A stretch of DNA of 64,000 nucleotides from positions 2,581,501 to 2,645,500 of the forward strand of contig NZ_WWFG01000001.1 of assembly GCF_026127265.1 (NCBI RefSeq), read 5' to 3'. Positions 35,737 to 44,801 of the stretch are shown here, in pieces; within the stretch, counting starts at the first letter, position 1, and each line of letters begins with the position of its first letter. Under the pieces are notes generated by a model. That model was not told the DNA's origin, made no database searches, and saw only the letters and a list, made by a program, of their open reading frames with translations. A program made the position numbers and the translations under genes. The stretch comes from Nostoc sp. KVJ3 (GTDB taxonomy: Bacteria; Cyanobacteriota; Cyanobacteriia; Cyanobacteriales; Nostocaceae).

Positions 35737-36816
35737 TCAAATACTAATATTCTGTGGTTTAAAATCTCTTTGGATAACCGTTGTATTTAAAGGCTGGATA
35801 AAACTATTAATTTTCCCTTCAAAAAAACTTTGAGTATTCTCAAACTCTTTAATTAATGCCTCTCTATCCTTCCTAGCCACCAGTCTAGCCAAACGGCTGT
35901 AAGTATTAGCTAAAAAGCTAATTGCATTACATCTCTCTTCTGTAGCTAGCATAATATCAACACATAAGTTAGGATTTTGGGAAAATAAACGTTTCACAAT
36001 ATCAATTTCTTGACGATAATTAGGAGTTGACATTGTTAAGCTTTGCTCTATATCCACTTTTGCTTGTGCTAAGAAAACACCAAGACTAAATCTATAAAAA
36101 TGCTGTGTTGCTTGAATAATCACCATCATTTGATCGTGTTCTTCAGGCGTAGAAAAGATTAACTCACCACCTTGACTTTTGAGAAAATCTAATAACCATT
36201 GAAATGAATCATCGCTTCTACCTGGACACACTACAACTTTTTGTCCAAAAAACGATTTGACATTTGGCCCAAACATTGGATGTAAACCCATGACGGGGCC
36301 ACAATGGTATTCCAGCATTGCCTGAATTGGCTGAGTCTTAATACTTGTAATGTCACACAAGGCTGTAGTTGGAGCAAGATATTTTGCTGCTCGCTTGATA
36401 ACATCAACTGTATATTCAATAGGAACGCTTACTAATATTAATTCTGCCTGACTCAGCAGTTCATCTGCATATTCCCAATTATCATGTTCGAGAATACTAA
36501 CATTATGACCTACTAGCGAAAGCTGCTCTTTAAATAATCTTCCCATCCTACCGCGTCCACCGATGATGGTAATTTGTCGGGGAATGACATGATTTGTGGC
36601 AGATTTAGGGGTAAGACCGGCATGACAACCCTTTACTACACCTACCCAAACAGACTGAGGAATACCAGCTTCAGCGAGTAGGGGAGCGACATCAGCCAGT
36701 TGTTCATCTAAAGAAGGCTGTTCTGATGCTAATAATGATATGCGATCGCTAAGTAAGGCGATCAAGCTGTGGTCAGTTTTTTTAAGCCGATCTGAATAAG
36801 AGGATTTCAAAGGCAT
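35737..36816 (-). CDS. tyrA: Prephenate dehydrogenase (TyrA), with chorismate-mutase-like N-terminus
   Basis: 359 residues from ATG 36816, which has GGAAG 5 nt upstream; a TTG at 36834 overlapping the previous stop by TTGA is an alternative. N-terminal ~60 residues (LKKTDHSLIALLSDRISLLASE) resemble a short AroQ chorismate mutase, as in E. coli TyrA, but are partly degenerate. The NAD-binding domain starts ITIIGGRGRMGRLFKEQL, followed by LVSVPIEYT, GLHPMFGPNV and the helical dimer domain. It yields 4-hydroxyphenylpyruvate, the tyrosine-side building block of scytonemin. Confidence 0.9.
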   Translation of the reverse strand: MPLKSSYSDRLKKTDHSLIALLSDRISLLASEQPSLDEQLADVAPLLAEAGIPQSVWVGVVKGCHAGLTPKSATNHVIPRQITIIGGRGRMGRLFKEQLSLVGHNVSILEHDNWEYADELLSQAELILVSVPIEYTVDVIKRAAKYLAPTTALCDITSIKTQPIQAMLEYHCGPVMGLHPMFGPNVKSFFGQKVVVCPGRSDDSFQWLLDFLKSQGGELIFSTPEEHDQMMVIIQATQHFYRFSLGVFLAQAKVDIEQSLTMSTPNYRQEIDIVKRLFSQNPNLCVDIMLATEERCNAISFLANTYSRLARLVARKDREALIKEFENTQSFFEGKINSFIQPLNTTVIQRDFKPQNISI

Positions 36817-36830
36817 TTTTCTTCCAATTT

Positions 36831-38120
36831 TCAAATATCAACAAGTGATTCCTTAGAACTCATTTCTGGTAAGATATCCAAAGTTGTTGCTCTTTTGGTG
36901 ATCGCATCAGCAAATAACTCTTCATACCGATCTAATGCTTGCTCAAAGGAATAGTTTTCTACAGCAAACTTTCTTCCTTTGCGCCCTAATTTTGCTGCTA
37001 ATTCTGGCTGATTATATAAATCCAGCACCGCCGCAGCCATTGCATCTGCTGACTCTGGCTCAACGATAACGCCGCCACCACTTTGTCTGATAGCTTTCGC
37101 AGCAGTCCCAGTGGCGGGAACTGAACCCACAATCGGGCGACCACTGGCTAACAACAATGGTATTTTAGAAGGCATATTGAAAGAAATCACATTGTGTTTT
37201 TGCACAATCAACCCCACATCTGCGGCTGCTAACATTTGCGGTAGTTTTTCTCGCGGTTGCAATGGTAAAAGCAAAACGTTATCTGCACCACAAGCAAGAC
37301 AATATTTTTGCAACCTTTCGAGGGCTTGGGATTCGCCGGCAATGACAAAGACAATTTCTTTTAGATGACGCAACCGGGTTGCTGCTTCTATTACTGTTTC
37401 CAACCCTTGTGTGAGAGCAATATTACCAGAATAAAGCACTACAAATTTATCATCGAGTTGATGGGTAGCTCTCCAAGAGTTATTTTCCCGTGGTAAAGAG
37501 CGGATAAAATTTAGATTCACCCAATTGGGAATGCAGACAATTTTATTAGCAGGTACACCTTTATTTATGAGATTATCTACAAATCCATCGGCAATTACGC
37601 TAATAGTATGTGCAGTTCGGTAAGCAAATTTTTCTAAAGCTTCCAAAGCTTTAATCATCAACTTATTTTTAATTAGCCCAATACGCACCGCAGCTTCTGG
37701 GAGAATATCTTGCACATTTAATACTACTGGACAGTTGTATAGCCAACCGATTAAGGTTGCAGGTAAACAAACTAATAACGGCGGTACTGTTAAGAGAATT
37801 GCATCAGGTCGCTCACCTTTGAGAGCTTGCGGTAAACTTGTAAAAACAAAGCTCAACTCTAGCAGTAGCCGGTCTAAGAGGTTGGGTTTAGACTTAATCC
37901 GCAGGTAACTACGCTGAATTTTGACACCATTTTTATGTTCAGTAACATATAACTTACCCCGATAGCGATCGTAAATCTGACGTTCAGGATAGTTAGGCAT
38001 ACCTGTAATTACCCGCACTTGATGACCCCGCTTCACTAGCCCTTCTGCTAGTTCAGTTATCAAAGGTGCAATGCCAATTGGTTCTGGATGATAGTTGTAT
38101 GAATAAATCAGGATATGCAT
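36831..38120 (-). CDS. Glycosyltransferase family 4 (WcaI-like) of the scytonemin locus
   Basis: 429 residues; GT-B fold. N-terminal MHILIYSYNYHPEPIGIAPL and VRVITGMPNYPE, central VVLYSGNIALTQGLETVIEA, and donor site LLASGRPIVGSV...AIRQSGGGVIVEPES (the usual E-x7-E region). Matches the WcaI type and sits between scyF and tyrA, as the glycosyltransferase NpR1270 does in N. punctiforme. A sugar acceptor is not known; glycosylated scytonemin precursors or matrix polysaccharide are possible. Its stop is 15 bp before the likely tyrA start. Confidence 0.88.
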   Translation of the reverse strand: MHILIYSYNYHPEPIGIAPLITELAEGLVKRGHQVRVITGMPNYPERQIYDRYRGKLYVTEHKNGVKIQRSYLRIKSKPNLLDRLLLELSFVFTSLPQALKGERPDAILLTVPPLLVCLPATLIGWLYNCPVVLNVQDILPEAAVRIGLIKNKLMIKALEALEKFAYRTAHTISVIADGFVDNLINKGVPANKIVCIPNWVNLNFIRSLPRENNSWRATHQLDDKFVVLYSGNIALTQGLETVIEAATRLRHLKEIVFVIAGESQALERLQKYCLACGADNVLLLPLQPREKLPQMLAAADVGLIVQKHNVISFNMPSKIPLLLASGRPIVGSVPATGTAAKAIRQSGGGVIVEPESADAMAAAVLDLYNQPELAAKLGRKGRKFAVENYSFEQALDRYEELFADAITKRATTLDILPEMSSKESLVDI

Positions 38121-38184
38121 GAACTGTTAATTTCCTGGAAGCACCTTGATAATGTGTACCTTGTCAAGCTAGTTTTGAAGGTTT

Positions 38185-38233
38185 GTAGTAAGGACTTTAG
38201 TGTTTGGAAGATAAGGACTAAAGTCCTTACTAC
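38185..38233. repeat. 17-bp perfect hairpin between scyF and the glycosyltransferase
   Basis: GTAGTAAGGACTTTAGT (38185-38201) pairs with ACTAAAGTCCTTACTAC (38217-38233). Related sequences lie at 62550-62580 and 62670-62697. May act as a terminator or stabiliser inside the operon. Confidence 0.75.
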
Positions 38234-38276
38234 GAACTTGCTTAAACACCAATGCTAGTCAAGTAAGCATCAGAAC

Positions 38277-39464
38277 TTAGCACTGTTTTTGGAGTTCTTT
38301 TTCTAAACTGAAAACTGGTTTTTGTTGGCCACGTTTCCGCAATGTGACAGTACTAGCACCAAGTCCAAGTAATGCTAAACCCAATATTGAACTAGATTCA
38401 GGCACTTGCGTTCTACCTTCTACATTCAACACTTCAACGCGACCTTGAAAGAAATCCCCTACATAGAGTTTGCCATCTTTGTAGCTTGTGCCACCCGTCC
38501 AGTTAAATCTGCCTGGTGTGAGGTCGAGGGTAGTACCAAAAGGAGGGTCAGTTAATCCAGGAGGCGGTACAATTTGGCCAGATGCATTTAGGGCAGGTTG
38601 GCCATATTTAGCTAGGAATTTACCGTTTTTATCGAATACTTGGATGCGGCTGTTAATAGAATCAGCTACATAAATATTGTCAAACTCGTCTACTTCTAAA
38701 CCGATTGGCTGATTAAACTCTCCATCTCCAGTGCCTTGTTTACCAAATGTGAACAGAGGTTTACCTTGAGGATCGAGTACTTGAATGCGGTTGTTAAATT
38801 GATCGCTAACATAAAAATTTCCACTAACTGGAGAAATCCTTACACCTGCTGGGCCTTGAAATTGCCCAGGTTGAGTTCCAGATGTGCCAATAGTGCTAAT
38901 TAGTTTGCCGTCTTTGGTGTATTTATTGATTTTGTCACCGCTAAAATCACCTATGTAGACATTGCCAGCTTTGTCAAATGTTACCCCAGATGGCCCAAAG
39001 AAAGCTCTACCGGGTATTAGACCACCAAACTGACCAAATGAGTTAATAAATTTACCCTGGGGATCGAAGACATTAATGCGGTTGTTGTATACATCTCCGA
39101 CATACAAATTCCCAGTCTGCGGATCGATTTCTAGGGCTGATGGTTCGTCAAATTGTCCAGGCCCTTTACCACCTTCACCGATCGCTCCAATATAATTACC
39201 TTGAGGGCTAAATACTTCAACTTTATTACCCACGTTTGGGTTAAAAGTACCATCTGGGTTAAGACCGCGACCGTTACTTACGAGAATGTTCCCGGAGTTA
39301 TCTACCGTTATGCCTTGGGGAACAAAGAGTTGACCAGGGCCAAAGCCGGGGCTACCAATACTACTGTCGTAGCTTAATGTTAGAGACTTGGCTTGCACAG
39401 ATGTTGCTAATACGGTGAATCCTGCACCGAGAATAGCAAGTGACAAATTTTTGACTAATCCCAT
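38277..39464 (-). CDS. scyF: ScyF: NHL-repeat secreted protein with PEP-CTERM-like tail
   Basis: 395 residues. Signal peptide MGLVKNLSLAILGAGFTVLA...VQA, then about six NHL repeats (SPQGNYIGAIGEGGKGPGQF, YVGDVYNNRINVFDPQGKFI, YVSDQFNNRIQVLDPQGKPL and so on) making a beta-propeller. The tail VPESSSILGLALLGLGAS...LRKRG has the PEP/PES motif, hydrophobic segment and basic end of PEP-CTERM sorting signals. Position matches scyF (NpR1271). Its part in scytonemin maturation in the periplasm is inferred from location and signals. Confidence 0.88.
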   Translation of the reverse strand: MGLVKNLSLAILGAGFTVLATSVQAKSLTLSYDSSIGSPGFGPGQLFVPQGITVDNSGNILVSNGRGLNPDGTFNPNVGNKVEVFSPQGNYIGAIGEGGKGPGQFDEPSALEIDPQTGNLYVGDVYNNRINVFDPQGKFINSFGQFGGLIPGRAFFGPSGVTFDKAGNVYIGDFSGDKINKYTKDGKLISTIGTSGTQPGQFQGPAGVRISPVSGNFYVSDQFNNRIQVLDPQGKPLFTFGKQGTGDGEFNQPIGLEVDEFDNIYVADSINSRIQVFDKNGKFLAKYGQPALNASGQIVPPPGLTDPPFGTTLDLTPGRFNWTGGTSYKDGKLYVGDFFQGRVEVLNVEGRTQVPESSSILGLALLGLGASTVTLRKRGQQKPVFSLEKELQKQC

Positions 39465-39649
39465 AAGTTTTAAGTCCTGGTTGTATGAGTTATACTCGTT
39501 CCTAGACTAATTTCGTTCCCGGTTCCAGTTCGGGAACCCTAAAATTTGGGCTGCTACCTCTGGTTTGAAATGCAACTTTCTCTGTGAGGCAGCAGCCTAT
39601 TCTGTAGGCTTTACCTGACAAGGGGCAGGGGGAGAAATAACTCTCGTAC

Positions 39650-39669
39650 AGACACGATTAATCGCGTCT
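39650..39669. repeat. GTAGAGACG-family palindrome at the scyE stop
   Basis: AGACACGATT / AATCGCGTCT, imperfect. Touches the scyE stop codon (39669-39671), where it could end or stabilise the transcript. Confidence 0.55.
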
Positions 39670-41012
39670 CAATTTGCTTTGGCTAATTCTTTGCTGCGTT
39701 TGCGCTTCAGTATTGAAGTTGCACCTATGACACCAGCAACTATCAGACCTATTGTAGAACTAGGTTCGGGAACTACTTTGGTATCCACTCGAAGAACTTC
39801 CCCTAGTCCTGGGCCGACACCGCGATTGGTAATATAAATCTTGCCGTCAGGGCCAATATCAATTCCATCAGCCGAATCTAATCCTTGACCGTCTGCAACA
39901 AGTGTTGTACGAGTGCCGTCAGGAGCAACTTCGATCAGAGAACCGGGTAGATTTGTGATGTCACCCCCTAATTGGGATTTGTCGCTGAATTGTAAAACCA
40001 GCAAATTGCCTTTGTCATCAAAGGTTAGGTCTGTGATGTGTGTAAATCCATCGAGAAAAACTTCTGGCTTGTCATCCTTACCGATGCGGAAAATCTTCGA
40101 CTTACCTGCTGGATAAGGAAAACCCGTATATTCGCCAACGTATAAAGCTCCATCGGGGCCAATTGCGCCACCTGTGGGTACTGCTTGAATTGCTATTTTT
40201 CCTCCTGGAAGCTCATCTAATAGCCCAGGAGGTAGTTGTAATCCTGGTGGCAAGTCTGAGTCACTAATGATGGTTTTAGGAATTGCAATCACCTGGGACT
40301 CACTTCCATCAAGTTTAATTTTATAAGCTGTGTTCCCACCACCGTCAACGACATAAGCAGTATCACCATTAATAGTTAAGTCATAGGGATTGGTTACTAC
40401 ATCACCCTTGTCGGGATTTTTAGTGATTTCATACTTGGCAAAGTCAAAAATACTGTTTAAAGCTCCCGTCTTCAAGTCAACTTTGTACAGTTGTCCTAAA
40501 AGCGGTGTATTCAAAACTTTATCGGGTGTTGATGGCGGGAAAGTAGCAAGTTGCTTTTCTGGAAGAGGATATTGAGAACCAAGGTTAAGTGTTGCTAGAT
40601 CGCGGTTTCCTGGATAACCAGCAAAGCCAGTCAGAAGATAAGCATTCCCTTGAGAATCGAATTGTATGTCTTCAATACCAGCGCCTTGGTTGCCAGTGGG
40701 TTGTTCTGCTAGAGACTCAAAGTTATTAAGTATACGCTGTGTGGTACCATCTGGTGAAACCTTGACCAGTGAACTAGTATTACCAGCACATATAGGCTGA
40801 AACAGCGTACTAGGAGATGGTTGACAATTTCCGTTTCCGCCGATACCTGGCTCGGCTACATAAAGACTCCCATCAGGGCCAAAGCTAATGCCCCGTGCAT
40901 TGCTGATACCATCGACAATTTTTGTTAGGGTTGCAGCTTGTACATTTGGTGTTCCACAAATAGCAGCAAAACAAAATGTCAGAGATGTAAGGGCAAATGA
41001 TTTGAGTTTCAT
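39669..41012 (-). CDS. scyE: ScyE: ScyD/ScyE-family propeller protein, PEP-CTERM-like tail
   Basis: 447 residues. Signal peptide MKLKSFALTSLTFCFAAICG...VQA. The body repeats I-x-F-G-P-D-G-S-L-Y-V-A-E elements (FGPDGSLYVAEPGIGGNG; GPDGALYVGEYTGFPYP; GPDGKIYITNRGVGPGLG) as in its paralogue ScyD, consistent with a beta-propeller. The tail VPEPSSTIGLIVAGVIGAT...KRKRSKE is a PEP-CTERM signal. Identified as scyE by position between scyD and scyF. Likely exported; in N. punctiforme scyE and scyF are linked to late, extracytoplasmic steps. Confidence 0.87.
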   Translation of the reverse strand: MKLKSFALTSLTFCFAAICGTPNVQAATLTKIVDGISNARGISFGPDGSLYVAEPGIGGNGNCQPSPSTLFQPICAGNTSSLVKVSPDGTTQRILNNFESLAEQPTGNQGAGIEDIQFDSQGNAYLLTGFAGYPGNRDLATLNLGSQYPLPEKQLATFPPSTPDKVLNTPLLGQLYKVDLKTGALNSIFDFAKYEITKNPDKGDVVTNPYDLTINGDTAYVVDGGGNTAYKIKLDGSESQVIAIPKTIISDSDLPPGLQLPPGLLDELPGGKIAIQAVPTGGAIGPDGALYVGEYTGFPYPAGKSKIFRIGKDDKPEVFLDGFTHITDLTFDDKGNLLVLQFSDKSQLGGDITNLPGSLIEVAPDGTRTTLVADGQGLDSADGIDIGPDGKIYITNRGVGPGLGEVLRVDTKVVPEPSSTIGLIVAGVIGATSILKRKRSKELAKAN

Positions 41013-41128
41013 ACCTTTGAAGATTGAGAATTAAATAATTTGTTTGTGGAAATTTGTATCAAGAAATCAACAGTAGAGACGCGATTAATCACCTCTATTT
41101 CAGAATTCAGAAGCGATCGCTTCTCTTT

Positions 41129-41211
41129 TAGGACTTACGCGAAAACTCTCATTTCTCCGTGACCTCTGCGTTCTCTGTGGTTCGTTTTCCATTACCCGTG
41201 CGTAAGTCCTA
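41129..41211. mobile_element. MITE-like element overlapping the scyD 3' end
   Basis: TAGGACTTACGC (41129-41140) and GCGTAAGTCCTA (41200-41211) are perfect 12-bp inverted ends. The right end supplies the last codons (IGLTHG) and the stop of scyD. Same termini as the element at 7681; a lone end is at about 54379. Confidence 0.7.
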
Positions 41212-42448
41212 TCTTTTTGTGCAACCAAGCAACGCCCAAAGCACCGATCGCTAATACGCCAAAAACAGAATCAGGTTCAGGGATAGATTTGGTATTCTCA
41301 ATTCTGAGAACCTGTCCTTCGCCTGGGCGATCGCCTCGGTTGGTGACGTATATCGCACCATCGGAACCAATAGCCAGGGCGCTAGGCGACTCTAATCCAT
41401 TGCCACTCAGAAGAGTTGTGCGTGTCCCATCAGCCGCTATTTTGATTACAGAACCGTCAAGATTGCCCTTCCAGGCTGACTCATTGGCGTACTGCAAAGC
41501 ATATAAATTGCCCTCAGCATCAAATTTCAAGTTTGTCAGTTGGGTAAACCCATCGGCATAGATTGTTGGCTTACCGTCAGCACCAATTCGATAGATTTTT
41601 GCCCCACCTTCCGGGAAGGGAAAACCAGTAAATTGGCTGATATAATAAGCACCATCTGGCCCTTTGGTGACACTTGAGGGTACTGGTTGAATGGGAAACT
41701 GCGATCCCACTTCTTCGCCTTGAGATGGCACTTGTGCCGGTTCATTTGATGGAGTCCCAGAGGGTGGGAAGATGGGATTAGTTAATACATCTTGAGGGAA
41801 TGTAGTAACAGCTTGCAAATTACTACCATCAGTATTAACGCTGAGTAAATCGTTTGCACCTGCATCAACAGCGACTAACTTATTGCCATCGATTGCAAAA
41901 CCCAAGGGATTGCTATCAACATCACCACCATCAGGATTATTGGCAAGTTCATAGTTAGCTAAATCGGCAACAGGCTTCCAGGAGTTGGTATTAAAATCGG
42001 GAGCGATGATTTTACCGAGGTCAGTGTAACCTAAATTGCGATCGCGGAAGGCTGGATTTGCCCCATACCCAATTAGAACGTAAGGCTTACCTGTAGCATC
42101 AAATTGGATATCACGAGGGCCAGTGGCTCCAGTCCCATCTGGTAACGCTAAGGAAGGAAGTCCTGTAAGTATGCGTTCGGTTTTACCATTTTCAATTTTG
42201 GTAACTGCCCCACTTGTGCCGTAGCATAAGGAATCACCTTGACCACTTGTAGGTGGAACGCAAGCTCCACTTCCCCCTATTCCCGCCTCTGTAACATAGA
42301 GATTACCATCAGGGCCAAAGCTCAGTCCGCCGGCATTATATAGACCGTCGGCGATGACTGAAAAGGATGTGGCTGATGCAGCTTTCATTCCAGAAAAGGC
42401 GGCAACACAAAAGGTAAGGATGGTAAGGGTAAGTGGGTTTAGTTTCAT
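41192..42448 (-). CDS. scyD: ScyD: ScyD/ScyE-family propeller protein, PEP-CTERM-like tail
   Basis: 418 residues. Signal peptide MKLNPLTLTILTFCVAAFSGMKAASA. Repeats such as SFGPDGNLYVTEAGIGGSGA, YYISQFTGFPFPEGGAKIYR and IGSDGAIYVTNRGDRPGEG mirror ScyE. The tail IPEPDSVFGVLAIGALGVAW then HKK is a PEP-CTERM signal. The final six residues come from an overlapping MITE end, so the native C-terminus has been altered slightly. Position directly after scyC matches NpR1273. A ScyD null mutant in N. punctiforme still makes scytonemin, so its role is accessory. Confidence 0.87.
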   Translation of the reverse strand: MKLNPLTLTILTFCVAAFSGMKAASATSFSVIADGLYNAGGLSFGPDGNLYVTEAGIGGSGACVPPTSGQGDSLCYGTSGAVTKIENGKTERILTGLPSLALPDGTGATGPRDIQFDATGKPYVLIGYGANPAFRDRNLGYTDLGKIIAPDFNTNSWKPVADLANYELANNPDGGDVDSNPLGFAIDGNKLVAVDAGANDLLSVNTDGSNLQAVTTFPQDVLTNPIFPPSGTPSNEPAQVPSQGEEVGSQFPIQPVPSSVTKGPDGAYYISQFTGFPFPEGGAKIYRIGADGKPTIYADGFTQLTNLKFDAEGNLYALQYANESAWKGNLDGSVIKIAADGTRTTLLSGNGLESPSALAIGSDGAIYVTNRGDRPGEGQVLRIENTKSIPEPDSVFGVLAIGALGVAWLHKKIGLTHG

Positions 42449-42499
42449 GTGTTGCAGGAAATTGAGGGGGGATTTTAAACGCAGAGGTACGCAGAGGTT

Positions 42500-43468
42500 T
42501 TAGTTGGTAACTAGGGATTCTTGAACTTTTGGTAGATAGCTCATTCCCCGGTCGAATGATTTGAGGTTGCCAGCTTTGGCTTCGAGCAAACGTTTGATGT
42601 TCATGCTTTCAGCGCCAAAGTCTTCAATTTGAAGTTTGCCGTGGGTGACAGTTCTATCTGTTTTCCAAAATGTTATTCGATGCAGAATGAAACCAGAAGC
42701 TTCGGGGTCAGCAAAAGCATAAGCAGTTGGGATAAGTAAGGCTACAGAACGCTGATAATATTCGTAGTCTGGATAAAAGTGTTCTTGCTCAAGTAAGTAG
42801 TATTTACTCAAACTATGAACTCGCACAGAAACTTTTACCTTTTGGTCATATTCGTCTTTGAATTCACCTGATTCAGAAGTAATTTCACCATTTTGACGTA
42901 GCAAATGCGCCCACTCATCTACGTTTTTTAAATCTTTTAAGTATTCAATGCCGATTTCAATTGGGGCATCAACATAAATAGTATCTGTATCGATAAAGTG
43001 GCTTCCTTTCGCTGCTGCGGTCAGACCAGCTTTCCGTTCCAAATTACCTTTAAGAGAACGACATTCAGATGTGTGGACTGTATGAATTCCCTGCATAATC
43101 ATCTGAGTTTGCCGTTTGGGATCGACAAAACTTAACCAATGAAAATACACACCTTTTTCATCTGTTCCCGGCTCGATGTAATCCGTGGGAAATAGTAAGA
43201 CAGGGTAAACCTGAAAATATTTCTGATACTCTAATCCACAGTGCCACTCAATGCCGTAGAAAAGCGGATTTTCTAGTTTTTTAACGTGATAATAGAGATT
43301 TTTGTGATAACCAGATGCAGTTCCGAGCCAAGTATCTTCATCAATTTGCTCTTTCATCCGGCTATAAAGTGTCCATTCGTCTAAGTTCTTTAAACTACAA
43401 AGGTACTCAAAAGCGCTCTCTGGTGAAGTAGCAATATAAGCTGATGTTGCAAAAGTATTTTTTTCCAC
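42500..43468 (-). CDS. scyC: ScyC: scytonemin cyclase
   Basis: 322 residues, cytosolic (no signal). Two SRPBCC/cyclase-like halves: ATSAYIATSPESAFEYLCSL...LDEWTLYSR, and a repeat VDAPIEIGIEYLKDL...VDEWAHLLR, pointing to an internal duplication. ScyC cyclises and decarboxylates the ScyA coupling product to the tricyclic ketone precursor of scytonemin. It follows scyB by 25 bp and precedes scyD by 51 bp. Confidence 0.9.
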   Translation of the reverse strand: MEKNTFATSAYIATSPESAFEYLCSLKNLDEWTLYSRMKEQIDEDTWLGTASGYHKNLYYHVKKLENPLFYGIEWHCGLEYQKYFQVYPVLLFPTDYIEPGTDEKGVYFHWLSFVDPKRQTQMIMQGIHTVHTSECRSLKGNLERKAGLTAAAKGSHFIDTDTIYVDAPIEIGIEYLKDLKNVDEWAHLLRQNGEITSESGEFKDEYDQKVKVSVRVHSLSKYYLLEQEHFYPDYEYYQRSVALLIPTAYAFADPEASGFILHRITFWKTDRTVTHGKLQIEDFGAESMNIKRLLEAKAGNLKSFDRGMSYLPKVQESLVTN

Positions 43469-43493
43469 TTCTCACTCCTTAAGATAATAATAA

Positions 43494-44554
43494 TTAAGCT
43501 GCGATCGCCTGAGTTTTGCTTCGCTTACTATCGTTGATGCGATCTTCTGCTAATCGTTTAGCAGCATCGTTGGTGGTAACTCCTTGAACTTTGGCAATCT
43601 CAAAAATTGCTAACAGCGTGTCATAAATGTTATGCACTTGTTTGAAAGCTTTTTCTTCGTCATAACCAATCATTTCGTTATAGACATTGATTAGCCCTCC
43701 GGCATTAATTACATAATCTGGGCTGTAAAGAATTCCCTTTTTGGCAAGCATTTGACTATGTAATTGCTCATTTTCTAATTGATTATTAGCTGCACCAGCA
43801 ATAATAGAAGCTTGTAAGAAAGGAATTGTATGACTATTAAGAATTCCTCCTAAAGCACAAGGAGCAAATATATCTACATCAAGAGAATAAATTTCATTTG
43901 GCTCTACAATAGTTGCGCCAAAAAGCCGTTTTACTTCTTCCGCTTTAACTGGATCTACATCACTAACAAAAAGTTTTACATCATGCTCATGTAAATGGCG
44001 ACAGAGATTTTTACCGACATTTCCTAAGCCTTGAACTGCAACTTTCATGCCATCAAGTCTTTTGCTCTGCCAACGAGACTCTACAGCAGCTTTAATTCCG
44101 AGAAAAACTCCTAATGATGTGATGGGAGCAGGGCCACCAGATTTTTCTGATACTCCAACAACATATTTAGTTTCTTGACTAATTGTTCTGACATCATCAG
44201 GGGTAATATTGACATCTTGCCCGGTAATAAAACGTCCGTTGAGACTGTTAACAAAACGTCCGTAAGCTCTCAATAGTTCGTCTGTTTTATTTTCAGGATT
44301 AGCAATAATAACTGCTTTTCCCCCACCGCAGGAATATTTGCACAGGCGGCTTTATAAGTCATCCCCCGACTAAGACGAAGGGCATCTTTTAAAGCAGCTT
44401 CTTCATTGACATAAGGCATAAGTCTTGTGGCTCCCATTGCTGGGCCCAAGGTAGTGTCATGGATGGCAATAATTGCCTTAATTTCGGGATTTTTACCATG
44501 ACAAAACAAAACTTGTTCGTGACCCATTTCTCTAACAGTTTCAAATAGCAGCAT
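43494..44554 (-). pseudogene. scyB: ScyB (tryptophan/leucine-dehydrogenase family), frameshifted
   Basis: The N-terminal 81 or so residues from ATG 44554 (MLLFETVREMGHEQVLFCHG; GPAMGATRLMPYVNEEAAL; GMTYKAACANIPA) and the C-terminal ~265 (LLRAYGRFVNSLNGRFITGQ; VAVQGLGNVGKNLCRHL; SPDYVINAGGLINVY) together make a full Leu/Phe-dehydrogenase-like protein, but in different frames. One base is missing between 44328 and 44327: restoring it gives NIPAGGGKAVIIANPENKTD, with the expected Gly-rich loop and catalytic Lys. As read, the first frame ends at 44270. ScyB oxidatively deaminates tryptophan to indole-3-pyruvate. Natural knockout or sequencing error cannot be separated here. Confidence 0.87.
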
Positions 44555-44801
44555 TTTGGTTTCTCAATTTGGGTAAAGTAACGAAGATTACAAAATGTAA
44601 AGATATGGACACAAAATGACTCTGGAATATTAAGATTGGATGAATTAAAAGATAGCTGGCGAATCTAAGGTCAGAATTTAAGCGCATAGGCGCTTCGCCT
44701 TCCCGCAGGGTAAGAGTGCAAAGGTACGCAGAGAATTCGCTACAAAATTAATTCTTCCTTTGCGTCTGGGGGGTTAGTAAAAAAATTGCCAGCTTTTGAA
44801 A
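44555..44801. other. scyA-scyB intergenic region
   Basis: 247 bp including GGCGCTTCGCCTTCCCGCAG-type dispersed repeat; no gene. Confidence 0.4.

Noticed and set aside
43494..44273. scyB 3' part as an independent gene starting at TTG 44273
   Set aside because: It lacks the N-terminal catalytic domain, and one missing base links it to the upstream frame.
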